The notes: a model not told the origin generated them from the sequence alone. DNA of 64,000 nt from Ectobacillus sp042610425 (GCF_042610425.1 NZ_JBGJZM010000002.1:434001-498000); one strand, 5' to 3'; positions 24,721 through 33,665 are shown, counted from the stretch's first letter. Translations and numbers: made by a program.

Positions 24721-24840
24721 ATGTATTCCCTCCTAAGTTTGTCATAGAGGGATTATACTAATTTTTCTGAACATTGTGTTGTATAACACCTTATGATGAT
24801 TATTTTCTGTATTAACATGCGGTTTCTTTTTCATAAGTTG

Positions 24841-25554
24841 TTATACTTCTAAATTTTTCCGCAGTATTCGAATATAATTTCTACTAACAGGAATTGGTTC
24901 ATCTGGAAAAATAGATGAATAAATATTGTATGTACCGTTATAGTATGGTCTCAGTTCCTTCACATAAATCAGATTCATTAAATAGCTTTTGTGTACTCGC
25001 AAAAAATGGTAAGACAATAGCTTCTGTTCTAAATCCTGTAATGTATAAGTAGAAAGATACATTTCTTCCTTCGTATGAATAGAAACTGTTTTATTTTCTT
25101 TATTTTTACTTATATATATAATTTCGCTCGGAGCAATATAGGAAATCCCTTCGTTCGTTTCAATTGGTAGCTTACGTAACGCTGAATACCGTTTTTGGTT
25201 ATATTCCTTTTGAATCAAATCAATAAGGACAGTCATATCTTCCCGCGTAAGAGGCTGTAATAAATAATAAAATGCACGAATGCGAAACGCATCTAATGCA
25301 TACCTTTCGTCATTCCCAATGAGAATGATATTTGTCTGAAGTTCTAGCTGCTGAATCAGCGTAGCAAGCTCTAATCCGTTTTCATTTGGTAATCCTATAT
25401 CAATAAAAATAAACTCTGGATGGTAACGCTTGGCAAGCTTAATCGCATCTAGACCCCTTATTGCTTCTATTATCTCTACTTTTTCTAGATCACGAATGAA
25501 TACGTTCTTCATGAATTGAAGTTGCTCTTCTTCACTAACAAGTAAGATTTTCAT
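24841..25554 (-). CDS. LytTR family response regulator
   Basis: A 237-residue regulator. Residues 1-118 are a receiver domain with phosphoacceptor Asp52 (FIDIGLP) and an acidic pocket near Glu8-9; residues about 135-237 are a LytTR DNA-binding domain (GISYIAPSEIIYISKNKENK, then LRVHKSYLMNLIYVKEL). Length is standard for LytT. No histidine kinase gene is adjacent: upstream is niaP and downstream cstA. Its position 120 bp before cstA on the same strand suggests it controls cstA, as LytT-type regulators of pyruvate uptake do. The nearest LytS-like sensor module is in the diguanylate cyclase at 21193. Confidence 0.9.
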   Translation of the reverse strand: MKILLVSEEEQLQFMKNVFIRDLEKVEIIEAIRGLDAIKLAKRYHPEFIFIDIGLPNENGLELATLIQQLELQTNIILIGNDERYALDAFRIRAFYYLLQPLTREDMTVLIDLIQKEYNQKRYSALRKLPIETNEGISYIAPSEIIYISKNKENKTVSIHTKEEMYLSTYTLQDLEQKLLSYHFLRVHKSYLMNLIYVKELRPYYNGTYNIYSSIFPDEPIPVSRNYIRILRKNLEV

Positions 25555-25663
25555 TTCTTCTAGACCACCCTAATGTTTTCTATACTGACGACGTCATACA
25601 ACATATATTCTACTTAAAATGACATATTCCTTTACTAACATACCCAAAAAACGTTTTGTAATG

Positions 25664-25708
25664 AAAAACTCCTTTGGAAGGAAATTGATTCTAGCCAAAG
25701 GAGTTAAA
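25664..25708 (-). terminator. Terminator after niaP
   Basis: AACTCCTTTGG / CCAAAGGAGTT, an 11-bp stem around a 17-nt loop with a T tract on the minus strand. Confidence 0.8.
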
Positions 25709-25746
25709 TACTTACGAAAAAATATATAATTTGCATACGAGTTGAG

Positions 25747-26946
25747 TTATACAAGCTCCTGCTGCTTCGTTTCCTTTCCAAGAAAAACGACAGCAAGTAC
25801 TCCGATTACAATGCTAATGCAAAAAATAAAGAAAATGGTTGAAATTTGAACCTTAGCCGCGACCAAATAGCCAACTAACAACGGTCCTAAAATTCCACCA
25901 ACTCGTCCAAACGAAGCAGCCATACCAGCACCAGTTCCGCGAACTGCAGTTGGATATTGCTCAGGTGTGTAGGCATATAATGCACCCCATGCACCAAGGT
26001 TGAAGAACGAAAGAAGAGCGCCAAAGGTTATAAGCATAGATAACGTAGTAGCTTGACCAAAGAAATAGGCACTAACCGCTGTTCCTAACAAATAGCTAAC
26101 GAGTACAAACTTTCTACCTGTCCGTTCAATTAGCCATGCAGCACTAAAGTAGCCTGGAAGCTGTGCCAACGTCATCCATAGCACATATTCAAAGCTTTTA
26201 ATTAATGTAAATCCCTTTAGAGTTAGCACACTCGGAAGCCATAAAAACATACCATAATACGAAAAGACTACAGTAAACCATAAAACCCAGAGCATAATAG
26301 TAGGACGCGTATAAGAGCCAGTCCAAACAACTTTTATCTTTTCCAGCCAAGGCTGCTTTTCAGCACTCGTGTGAAAACGAGGCGAGTCTGGTAAACGTAA
26401 ACGTAAATATAAAGCGTAGAATGCAGGAATCGCACTCACTACCATCGCTGTCTTCCAGCCGTACACTGGTATGATAAAGTAGGCGATAAGCGCGGATACA
26501 ATCCAGCCGCCAGCCCAGAAGCTTTCTAGTAAAACAACAATTCTACCACGATCTTTTGCTGGTACACTTTCCGATACTAATGTAGATGCTACCGGTAATT
26601 CTCCGCCAAGACCCATCCCAATAAAAAAGCGGATAAATAGAAATACTGCAAGTGTCGGTGCGAGTGCAGATACCCCACTTCCTACTGAAAATAGAAGCAA
26701 TGTTATGAGGAAAATGACCTTACGACCTAGTTTATCTGCTAAAAGTCCAAATAATAGTGCACCCACGGCCATCCCAATTGAGTTCACACTTCCAATCCAG
26801 CCCATCTGCTGACTATTTAAATGCCATTCCTTCTGTAATGCTGTAATTACAAAAGAAAGCAATCCCACATCCATGGCGTCAAATAGCCAGCCGAAACCAG
26901 CTACACCAAGAAGCTTACGATTCGATGTGATACTTCCCATGCTCAT
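25747..26946 (-). CDS. niaP: MFS transporter, niacin permease NiaP type
   Basis: A 399-residue major-facilitator protein with twelve predicted helices. GFGWLFDAMDVGLLSFV near the N terminus is the signature of the aromatic-acid/H+ symporter subgroup (Asp in helix 1). GLLADKLGRK between helices 2 and 3 is the MFS loop motif, and GMGLGGELPVASTLVSE is shared with B. subtilis NiaP (YceI), which imports nicotinate and nicotinamide. Substrate assignment rests on this overall resemblance. Start ATG 26946 with GGGGGAG upstream. Separately transcribed, with promoter and terminator. Confidence 0.82.
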   Translation of the reverse strand: MSMGSITSNRKLLGVAGFGWLFDAMDVGLLSFVITALQKEWHLNSQQMGWIGSVNSIGMAVGALLFGLLADKLGRKVIFLITLLLFSVGSGVSALAPTLAVFLFIRFFIGMGLGGELPVASTLVSESVPAKDRGRIVVLLESFWAGGWIVSALIAYFIIPVYGWKTAMVVSAIPAFYALYLRLRLPDSPRFHTSAEKQPWLEKIKVVWTGSYTRPTIMLWVLWFTVVFSYYGMFLWLPSVLTLKGFTLIKSFEYVLWMTLAQLPGYFSAAWLIERTGRKFVLVSYLLGTAVSAYFFGQATTLSMLITFGALLSFFNLGAWGALYAYTPEQYPTAVRGTGAGMAASFGRVGGILGPLLVGYLVAAKVQISTIFFIFCISIVIGVLAVVFLGKETKQQELV

Positions 26947-26987
26947 TGTATCTTCTCCCCCTTAAATTATTTCATTGCAATGTTTCA

Positions 26988-27016
26988 TTTACAATCCACG
27001 TTTCCTTTCATGTCAA
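26988..27016 (-). promoter_or_regulatory. SigA promoter of niaP
   Basis: A perfect TTGACA (27011-27016) and TGTAAA (26988-26993) spaced 17 bp on the minus strand, about 40 bp upstream of the niaP start. Confidence 0.55.
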
Positions 27017-27444
27017 CCAAATGGAGCCCAATTTCTTCTTCATCTGTATGTTTTCCTATTCTTTAGCAGATTAGAATTTGTATACAGATATTTCGAAATA
27101 GATTGTATTTACTGATAATTCATCTTACTTCAGCACCTCTAATACAAAACAGTTCGACCCATTCCTACCCTAGTAATTCTTGCTTACCAATGTGAACTAA
27201 CAATAATGTAGATCTGTCCAAAGACTTGTGAAAACACGCACAAACCTAAAATTAGCATAGCCCCCTCATTGCTTATTGCAACTATGCTAGGGCTATTGCT
27301 TTATTTACCGAGTATGAAATACAATTCACAGTTTTTCATTATATCATAGGATGAAACGTTACAAAATGCAAAATGAGTAAACATACTTCTTTACTCCTCT
27401 TCTAAAACTTACCCGTATATAAATCCTGATTAAACAAACATTTG
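27017..27444. other. Gene-free intergenic stretch
   Basis: No ribosome-binding-site-supported frame on either strand. The only structure I see is an inverted repeat TAGCATAG (27253-27260) / CTATGCTA (27282-27289) with a 21-nt loop and no T tail. Confidence 0.5.
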
Positions 27445-27467
27445 AAAAAAGCAACTACAAGAGCTGC
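27445..27467 (-). terminator. Short terminator after the WecG/TagA-type gene
   Basis: GCAGC / GTTGC stem (one wobble) with a 7-nt loop followed by six T on the minus strand, overlapping the end of the intergenic stretch. Confidence 0.55.
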
Positions 27468-27474
27468 CTTTTCC

Positions 27475-28221
27475 TTACGATTTCCTTTTCTTCCGTGCAC
27501 GTATTGCCTCTTGCAAAAATTCAATCAACACGATTTGTCTTCTCCAACGAGTCGGATTAGATATGAGTCTGTAAAACCATTCTAAATTAATGGCCTGCAT
27601 CCATTTCGGGGCCCGCTTTACTTCCCCCGCCCATACATCAAAACTGCCTCCTACACCTACTGCAACTTTGGCTCCCATGCGGTGTTTATTACGCATAATG
27701 AACGTTTCCTGCCGCGGGAATCCCAGTGCAACAAGCAAAATATCCGGCTTTGCCTCCTGCACCTTCTGGATAATATCTTCCTCTTCCTCATCTCGAAAAT
27801 AGCCATTATGATAACCTGAAATGATTACCCCTGGATACGTTTCGGATAAAACAGCAGCTGCCTTCTCGACCACATGCTGCTTTGCCCCGAGAAGATACAG
27901 CTTCACCGCATCTTCTTTTGTAAATTGCCCTAACCACTGATTCATCATATCAAAGCCGCCGACTCGTTCTGGAATCGGTTCTCCAAACCAGCCGCTTACC
28001 TTTACGACACCGATACCATCCGGTGTAATTAAATCTGCCTGTAGTAAGGATTCCTTAAATTGCGGATCTTTCTTCGCACACATTACAATTTCAGGATTGG
28101 CAGTTACAATATGAAAAGCCGTCTCACGTTCATAGAGTTGCTTTGAAATATAGTCAATTGTTTCCTGCATTTTCATAGAAGAAAAAGGAATTCCAAGTAT
28201 ATCAACTGTTTGTCTCATCAT
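27475..28221 (-). CDS. WecB/TagA/CpsF family glycosyltransferase
   Basis: A 248-residue GT26 enzyme. Motifs are TANPEIVMCAKKDP, the catalytic-loop TPDGIGVV, the substrate motif ERVGGFDMM, and VALGFPRQE near the C terminus. Family members add ManNAc (or related sugar) to a lipid-linked GlcNAc: TagA in teichoic-acid linkage-unit synthesis, WecG in enterobacterial antigen. The reading frame is open to 28281, overlapping the upstream GT4 gene, but ATG 28221 preserves normal family length and has GAGAGG 11 bases upstream. It is the third gene in a glycan cluster reading from 30774. Confidence 0.9.
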   Translation of the reverse strand: MMRQTVDILGIPFSSMKMQETIDYISKQLYERETAFHIVTANPEIVMCAKKDPQFKESLLQADLITPDGIGVVKVSGWFGEPIPERVGGFDMMNQWLGQFTKEDAVKLYLLGAKQHVVEKAAAVLSETYPGVIISGYHNGYFRDEEEEDIIQKVQEAKPDILLVALGFPRQETFIMRNKHRMGAKVAVGVGGSFDVWAGEVKRAPKWMQAINLEWFYRLISNPTRWRRQIVLIEFLQEAIRARKKRKS

Positions 28222-28252
28222 AGATATGCTGTCCTCTCTATTTATAAAAAAT

Positions 28253-29347
28253 TTAACGTAGTAGGCTTTCATAACTTTCATACGTATCGCGGCTTAGCTT
28301 TTCGAGAGAAAAACGTGATGAAGCGTATTGATACATGTGTTCTCCCATTACAGCTAGTTCATGTCTTGTCAGATAAGCTTCCTCCAACGCAGCCGCCAAA
28401 GCATCGCTATCACCGGCCTTAATCACCCATCCATAGGATGAATTAGGAAGCAACTTATGCATATCTCCCACATCCGTTGCAATAAAAGGTACACGCTGAT
28501 TGGCAGACTCTAACAATACAAGGGGAAAGCTTTCACTATAAGATGTTAGTAAGCTTATATTTGCTGTAGCATACAAACGATCGGTATCTCGGCGAAATCC
28601 TAAAAACAAAACAGTATCTGTTAATTCACGTTCCTTCACGATATCTTTTAGTTGTTGCTCGCTTGGTCCATCCCCAACGAGCAGAACCTTCAAGTTCGGA
28701 ATATTCACCTTTTGCAAGGCATCAAGTAAAATTTCATGTCCTTTCACCGGATGTAACCTAGCAACTTGTATGACCGTAAAGCTGTCAGCTGGAATATGCA
28801 AATCTTCTTGCTTGTCATACGGAGTAGCTGGTTCCTGCGTATAATATATACCATTGTAAATCACCTTTATTTTTCCTGCAGGAAGACCTAGCGAAACGAG
28901 ATTTTTCTTAAATCGTTCCGTAATCGCAAAGAATAAATCCACTTTTTTAAGAGCACGAAGATTCAGCTTCGTAAACAGCCAGCCTTTAAAGCCACGTTTC
29001 ATGAAATCCAGTAGCGGATCACTATGTATAGTTGTGACCCATTTTGCATGAATGCGAGATTTCAATAAAGCTACAAAAAAGTTCGCACGTGCGCCGTGCG
29101 TATGAACAATATCATATTGATTGTCGTTGATGAAAGCTGTAAGTCTTCTAAGAACTGATAAGTCATAGCGTGATGCTTGCTTAAAAACATGAACGGTAAT
29201 GCCAAGCTCTCTCGCTTCTTTCGAAATTTCTCCCTCTTCAAATACGGCCAGCTCTACTTCATTCATGGGTAGCTGCGACAAAAGTGAAAGAATATGTGTT
29301 TTTCCACCGCCAGTTTCTGCTCCCGCATTTACGTGTAATACCTTCAT
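28253..29347 (-). CDS. Glycosyltransferase, GT4 family
   Basis: A 364-residue GT-B enzyme. The N-terminal domain has the donor-side GGGKTHILSLL loop; the C-terminal domain shows VIQVARLHPVKGHEILLDAL, LLVGDGPSE, VLFLGFRRD and the nucleotide-sugar E-x7-E region ESFPLVLLESANQ. Retaining cytosolic glycosyltransferase, probably adding a sugar to a lipid-linked surface glycan. ATG 29347 lies six bases after AAGGAGAG, preferred over the in-frame TTG at 29353. Upstream neighbour is a Wzy/WaaL-like protein, downstream a TagA-type transferase. Confidence 0.9.
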   Translation of the reverse strand: MKVLHVNAGAETGGGKTHILSLLSQLPMNEVELAVFEEGEISKEARELGITVHVFKQASRYDLSVLRRLTAFINDNQYDIVHTHGARANFFVALLKSRIHAKWVTTIHSDPLLDFMKRGFKGWLFTKLNLRALKKVDLFFAITERFKKNLVSLGLPAGKIKVIYNGIYYTQEPATPYDKQEDLHIPADSFTVIQVARLHPVKGHEILLDALQKVNIPNLKVLLVGDGPSEQQLKDIVKERELTDTVLFLGFRRDTDRLYATANISLLTSYSESFPLVLLESANQRVPFIATDVGDMHKLLPNSSYGWVIKAGDSDALAAALEEAYLTRHELAVMGEHMYQYASSRFSLEKLSRDTYESYESLLR

Positions 29348-29369
29348 ATGCAACTCTCCTTAGCAAAAA

Positions 29370-29397
29370 GAAAAGCTACCAACAAGGCTAGCTTTTC
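29370..29397 (-). terminator. Terminator between Wzy-like and GT4 genes
   Basis: GAAAAGCTA / TAGCTTTTC stem with a T tract on the minus strand, only 20 bp upstream of the GT4 start. Either the GT4/TagA pair has its own promoter within this gap or transcription reads through. Confidence 0.75.
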
Positions 29398-29427
29398 AAA
29401 TTCAGAAATCCCGTTCATAAAGATGGC

Positions 29428-30774
29428 TCATCCTTGTTCGCTATCTGCCTTTACAAATAAATATGCCCATATAATTACAAAATAGATGCTGACGCCCGGA
29501 GCCGTTAGGACATGCCCTGCGGTGTACGCAATACCAAGGCCAAGTGCCATACCTACTACTAATAATGCGTAAGGCACAGTAGTAAGCTTTCTCCATTTCA
29601 CAACAAATGTTCGAGCTATTTTCACACCATAATACACAAAAGGTAAGAGGATGAAGAAGAAACCAATATACCCAAAAGCATAAAATAAATCGTGAAAATC
29701 ACGTTCAATCAACTTCGGTTCCGATTTAAAGTTTCCCCCATACCCCATACCAAAAAGTTTTTGTGCTGACGGTGCCTCTTTAAATTGATTTTTTTCCATA
29801 TTTAAAAATATCTCACGACCGCTGAAAACAAGATCACCAACCTGATCCTTCGGCAAATCATCAGGAGATAGATTTTGCTCAGCTGCCTGTTTCTTATTTT
29901 GCTCCTCAATCAGTTTCATGTGTACTTTCGTATTATTTGCGATGGGGGAATATGGTGTATACAAAGCTACAGCCGCTAATAGAAGAGCTGCAACCCCCCC
30001 GTTCAATAACAATACCCTTCTGTTTTCTTTACGAAAGATGCTTTTTATGATGCAGAGCACTACTACGGTTCCTAATCCAAGCAAAATGGCACCAAATCCA
30101 ACCTTTGTTCCGACTGCAAATAGGGAAAAGATTGAGAGAAGAGTAGGAATCCAAAACACAATATCCTTCGTACGCTTTGTTTTTTCTACTGAAAAAAGGA
30201 GAACAGCAGGAAAGCTAATGGCTAGAACAGCACCTAATTCATTGCCTGCATAAAACCATCCACGTGAACCTGTTTTAAAATATTCATAACTATTGAAATC
30301 CGTTGACGTTACAATGGAAAGCACCATAACGATATTTATAAGTACCGTTGCATACACAACATATGTAATTGCTTTGTCAATTTGTTTTCCTTTACGTAAC
30401 CAGGATTGAAATAGAAGTATATAACATCCTAGCATGACAAAGGTATACAGTGTTTTTGCGACATACTTAATCTCTTCTCCAAATAATATAGGTGTTTTTA
30501 CCATTTTATTAATGAAGAGACCAATCAAAAGCACAGCAGCTAACATCGCTAGATAATATAAGTAGTTACGCCCTTGCTTTTGCCGAGCTTGCAAAACAAT
30601 ATACAAAATTCCCAAAATCATTACAATGAAACGGGCAAATATGCCTACCGTTGCATTTGTTTTCAAAACAATGATACCAAATGATGTTATTAAATCTAGA
30701 ATCGGTTGAAGAATAATAAATAGGAGTAAAAAGATTTCGAACCGACTCTCTAAAATATCCCAATTCTTTAGCAT
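29428..30774 (-). CDS. O-antigen ligase/polymerase-like membrane protein
   Basis: A 448-residue protein with about eleven membrane helices and one large extracytoplasmic loop (about 285-355), the layout of WaaL/Wzy/RfaL proteins (PF04932-like core around GSRGWFYAGNELGAVLAISFP, with conserved Asn-Glu-Leu-Gly). It probably joins or polymerises lipid-linked glycan repeat units on the outer face of the membrane. Start ATG 30774 with AGGAGG six bases upstream. No flippase gene is seen in this cluster. An inverted repeat CGTTATAG / CTATAACG lies at 30805-30828 in its upstream region. Confidence 0.82.
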   Translation of the reverse strand: MLKNWDILESRFEIFLLLFIILQPILDLITSFGIIVLKTNATVGIFARFIVMILGILYIVLQARQKQGRNYLYYLAMLAAVLLIGLFINKMVKTPILFGEEIKYVAKTLYTFVMLGCYILLFQSWLRKGKQIDKAITYVVYATVLINIVMVLSIVTSTDFNSYEYFKTGSRGWFYAGNELGAVLAISFPAVLLFSVEKTKRTKDIVFWIPTLLSIFSLFAVGTKVGFGAILLGLGTVVVLCIIKSIFRKENRRVLLLNGGVAALLLAAVALYTPYSPIANNTKVHMKLIEEQNKKQAAEQNLSPDDLPKDQVGDLVFSGREIFLNMEKNQFKEAPSAQKLFGMGYGGNFKSEPKLIERDFHDLFYAFGYIGFFFILLPFVYYGVKIARTFVVKWRKLTTVPYALLVVGMALGLGIAYTAGHVLTAPGVSIYFVIIWAYLFVKADSEQG

Positions 30775-30972
30775 GCAGAGCCTCCTAAGATTATGTAAAT
30801 TAAACGTTATAGCAAAAAATCTATAACGGTAACTTTATATAAATATAAGTTTACATTCAATTGATTCGTGTAGTAAATGTAGTAACCAATCGCCAGACTG
30901 CAAGATTCCTTTCACATTATAGCATACTTCAAAAGGTGGCTCCGGTTTATTTCAAGAGTAAGGAACACAGAA

Positions 30973-31009
30973 GAAAAAGGAGCCTCTCCTATAGAAAGAC
31001 TCCTTTTTC
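30973..31009 (-). terminator. Terminator after the nitroreductase gene
   Basis: GAAAAAGGAG / CTCCTTTTTC stem of 10 bp with a 17-nt loop; T-rich on the minus strand side. Confidence 0.7.
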
Positions 31010-31041
31010 CATGCGTACATAATTACTTATATGTGGTCTAC

Positions 31042-31677
31042 TTATTTCCACTGGGCAATTTTATCAACAGGAAGACGATACGAAATATGACCACCTGTAC
31101 TTGCTTTGCCAATTGAAATTAGCATAACCGGAACGTAGCGATCTTTCTCTAAGCCAAAGGCCTCCGCAATTTTCTCTTTATCATATCCACCTATTGGACA
31201 TGTATCGTATCCATGAGCCCGTGCTACAAGCATTAATTGCATAGACACTAGACCGCCATCGATTAATACATTATTCTTATTTACTTCATCTTCTAAGGAT
31301 GCAAAGTAAGCCGTAATCCCTGCCATTTGTTGTTCTTTTATCTCTTTAGACATATATCCAAGTTCAACAGCTTTACTAAATATTTCTTCGCCATTTTCAA
31401 AATTGTTTAAATCTCCAAATACCGCAATCATAGCAGAAGATGTTTGCACTTGCGATTGGTTAAAACGAGCAAGCTCACTAAGAGTTTTCTTTCCTTCTTC
31501 GCTTTCAATGACAAGGAAGCGCCACGGTTGCATATTTACGGAAGAAGGTGCAAGCGTTGCTTCTTCAAGTATTTCTGTCATCTCTTCTTTACTAATTTTT
31601 ACGGATGTATCATAGTGGCGAATAGAACGACGTCCTGTTATTATTTCATTAAAGTCATTTACTTTTGTTGTTTGCAT
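31042..31677 (-). CDS. Nitroreductase family FMN oxidoreductase (YdgI-like)
   Basis: A 211-residue FMN flavoprotein. RRSIRHYD, the FMN-phosphate motif near the N terminus, ATLAPSSVNMQPWRFLVI, and the C-terminal CPIGGYDKEKIAEAFGL are typical of the nitroreductase/NfsB group; the whole sequence strongly resembles B. subtilis YdgI. It reduces nitroaromatics or quinones with NAD(P)H. The frame opens at 31722, but ATG 31677 with GAGGAG eight bases upstream is the clear start. It lies 22 bp downstream of a MarR gene and the two form an operon, as ydgJ-ydgI do in B. subtilis. Confidence 0.92.
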   Translation of the reverse strand: MQTTKVNDFNEIITGRRSIRHYDTSVKISKEEMTEILEEATLAPSSVNMQPWRFLVIESEEGKKTLSELARFNQSQVQTSSAMIAVFGDLNNFENGEEIFSKAVELGYMSKEIKEQQMAGITAYFASLEDEVNKNNVLIDGGLVSMQLMLVARAHGYDTCPIGGYDKEKIAEAFGLEKDRYVPVMLISIGKASTGGHISYRLPVDKIAQWK

Positions 31678-31699
31678 TTCTGTATTCTCCTCTAATATA

Positions 31700-32140
31700 T
31701 TAAGATTTTTCTTCAATTTCACTCGTGTTTTGTTGCATACGTTTTAGCATATAAAACAATATTTGAAGTTCCTCTTCGTTAAAATCTTTCAGCATACTAG
31801 CGACGAAACTGTCTCTCTCATTCTTATAGGATACAACTTCTTCGTAACCAATATCAGTGAGGCGAACGAGCGTTACTCGATTGTCGTCGGTACTTTTACG
31901 ACGAGAAACTTTCCCAGCTGCTTCAAGTTGCTTTACATGTCTCGTAATAGCTGCACTATCAATGTTTATCTCTTTTTGGAGAATAGTCTGACTGATCTCA
32001 CCATGTTTATAAAGATAGGATAACAATGCCAGACGAGATTGACTTATTCCTGTACACCGTTCGAATTTCGGACTAATTTGATTGTTAAGATCTCGCAATA
32101 AATATAGGATTTGCGATTGCATAGAACATGAATAATTCAA
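31700..32140 (-). CDS. MarR family transcriptional regulator (YdgJ-like)
   Basis: A 146-residue winged-helix repressor. The DNA-binding helices are ISQTILQKEINIDSAAITRH (about 53-72) and the wing is RRKSTDDNRVTLVRL with the conserved Asp-x-Arg. Translation appears to start at TTG 32140, five bases after GGAGGT. Paired with the nitroreductase gene downstream and preceded by two direct copies of a 14-bp TTGA-type site overlapping the promoter, so it should repress its own operon and sense a quinone or nitroaromatic. Confidence 0.9.
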   Translation of the reverse strand: MNYSCSMQSQILYLLRDLNNQISPKFERCTGISQSRLALLSYLYKHGEISQTILQKEINIDSAAITRHVKQLEAAGKVSRRKSTDDNRVTLVRLTDIGYEEVVSYKNERDSFVASMLKDFNEEELQILFYMLKRMQQNTSEIEEKS

Positions 32141-32173
32141 ATAATACCTCCATTCATCTTACGAAACAAATTC

Positions 32174-32202
32174 ATTGACCTATCAATAATTGACGCATCA
32201 AC
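32174..32202. promoter_or_regulatory. Tandem operator sites for the YdgJ-like regulator
   Basis: Two near-identical 14-bp sites, ATTGACCTATCAAT (32174-32187) and ATTGACGCATCAAC (32189-32202), each an ATTGA-N4-TCAAT dyad and offset by 15 bp. They lie just downstream of the -10 box. Confidence 0.65.
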
Positions 32203-32203
32203 T

Positions 32204-32232
32204 AATATACTATAACATTTTTAAAAAGGCAA
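32204..32232 (-). promoter_or_regulatory. Promoter of the MarR/nitroreductase operon
   Basis: TTGCCT (32227-32232) and TATATT (32204-32209), spaced 17 bp on the minus strand, directly upstream of the tandem operator. Confidence 0.55.
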
Positions 32233-32390
32233 GTCCTTAGCAATTCATCCGTCTGAAAGAGTAGCTCATTTTGTTTTCCCCATCTTTTACATGGAAAAGG
32301 TTTTTTCATAAAGTTAGGTATGATATAGTTAATTTGAGCAGGAGCGTCTTTACCTGAATGAATCTTGAAGAATAAAAAGAGGTACCTGTT

Positions 32391-33665
32391 ATGTCAAATT
32401 TAAATGAAAAATTACAAACTGGATGGATGTACGTAAAGAAAGTGTTCGCTCATATGCAGGCGCAAGGGATTTCAACCACGTTCCGTAAAGTTCAAAAGCG
32501 CGTAAAAACGCAGTGGAACATGATGAAAGGTACCCATCAAAGCGATCAACGTGTGAGAGCTATATATGAAGAGGTTCTTGCCTCCTATAACAGCGGCGCA
32601 ATAAAGGGTGTTGCCATTATCAGTTCAGGTATGGAATTCGACGAACTGTATAACCAACGTACCATTAACTTTGCAAAATATTTAGCCAAGCGAAAGTATG
32701 GTGTTCTATACATTACATGGCAATACGATGAAATGGAGGAGCAAGAGAAAAGCTTCCAGCATGTATATTCTAACTTATACCAAATTCCTTTATATCCTTA
32801 TGTATATAGTAAAAAAGAACTATCCATTTTTAGTCCTATAAAAACAAAAGTATTTATTAGTACCTTTCCTGCGAAAACATTCTATTCCATGCTTCCATTA
32901 CTGAAGGAGCAGGGCTTTCAAATTGAGTATGATATTATGGACGAATGGGAAGAGTTTTTCAAAACGGGAGAAGCATCTTGGTATCAACGTAGTGTGGAGG
33001 AAGCATTCATTACTGAAGCAGATGTTGTATCTGCCGTATCCTCCCCACTTCGCCAAAAGTATTCCCATATTCGAGGGGATATTCTAGTCGTAGGAAATGG
33101 ATATGATGAAAACATATCGAAGCATCCGAACATTTCCAACAAAACCAAACGTGCAGATGGCCTTATTCATATTGGCTATTTTGGTCATATGACACCTTCT
33201 TGGTTTGATTGGGACTTATTGTTCCACTTAGCTAAGCAATCTGATATTCACATTCATTTGATAGGTCATGGCGCACCGGAAACTATTCTAAAGAAGGTTG
33301 AGAGAATACCGAATATTACTTTCTACGGAAAAGTCCATCCAGGTGAACTTCATGAATATGCAAGAATGTGGCATGTCGGAATCATTCCGTTTAAGAAAAG
33401 TAAATTATCCGAAGCCGTCGATCCAATTAAGATATATGAATACTTATATTTTGGATTACCTACCGTTTCAACTGGCATTCCACATATCGGTACATATCCA
33501 TATGTCTATCATTGTGAAACGTTCGAGCAAGCAGAGCAAACCATTCGGTCGATATATGATGAAATAGGTACAATGGATCACGAAGCGTTGCAATCTTTCT
33601 TAGCAGAGACAACTTGGACGAAACAATTCCAAAAAATCGAAAATGAACTAAATAGACGAAAGTAA
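32391..33665 (+). CDS. GT-B fold glycosyltransferase
   Basis: A 424-residue cytosolic protein. The N-terminal ~80 residues are basic and helical. Residues about 80-230 form a Rossmann-like acceptor domain (GVAIISSGMEFDELYNQRTINFAKYLA; DIMDEWEEFF is like the DxxDxW of polysaccharide GT4 enzymes). The C-terminal domain has HIGYFGHMTPSWFDWDLLFHL, ITFYGKVHPGELHEYARMW, and PIKIYEYLYFGLPTVSTG, the donor-binding region. It likely transfers a sugar in surface-polysaccharide assembly. Monocistronic, start ATG 32391 seven bases after AGAGGT, divergent from the MarR/nitroreductase operon. Confidence 0.85.
   Translation: MSNLNEKLQTGWMYVKKVFAHMQAQGISTTFRKVQKRVKTQWNMMKGTHQSDQRVRAIYEEVLASYNSGAIKGVAIISSGMEFDELYNQRTINFAKYLAKRKYGVLYITWQYDEMEEQEKSFQHVYSNLYQIPLYPYVYSKKELSIFSPIKTKVFISTFPAKTFYSMLPLLKEQGFQIEYDIMDEWEEFFKTGEASWYQRSVEEAFITEADVVSAVSSPLRQKYSHIRGDILVVGNGYDENISKHPNISNKTKRADGLIHIGYFGHMTPSWFDWDLLFHLAKQSDIHIHLIGHGAPETILKKVERIPNITFYGKVHPGELHEYARMWHVGIIPFKKSKLSEAVDPIKIYEYLYFGLPTVSTGIPHIGTYPYVYHCETFEQAEQTIRSIYDEIGTMDHEALQSFLAETTWTKQFQKIENELNRRK

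Noticed and set aside
24721..24840. LytTR direct-repeat binding sites upstream of cstA
   Set aside because: Several GTT-containing motifs occur but their spacing (15 and 29 bp) does not fit the usual ~21-bp LytTR repeat arrangement.
27253..27289. TAGCATAG / CTATGCTA hairpin as a terminator or small RNA
   Set aside because: Long loop, no T tail and no promoter seen; noted only as intergenic structure.
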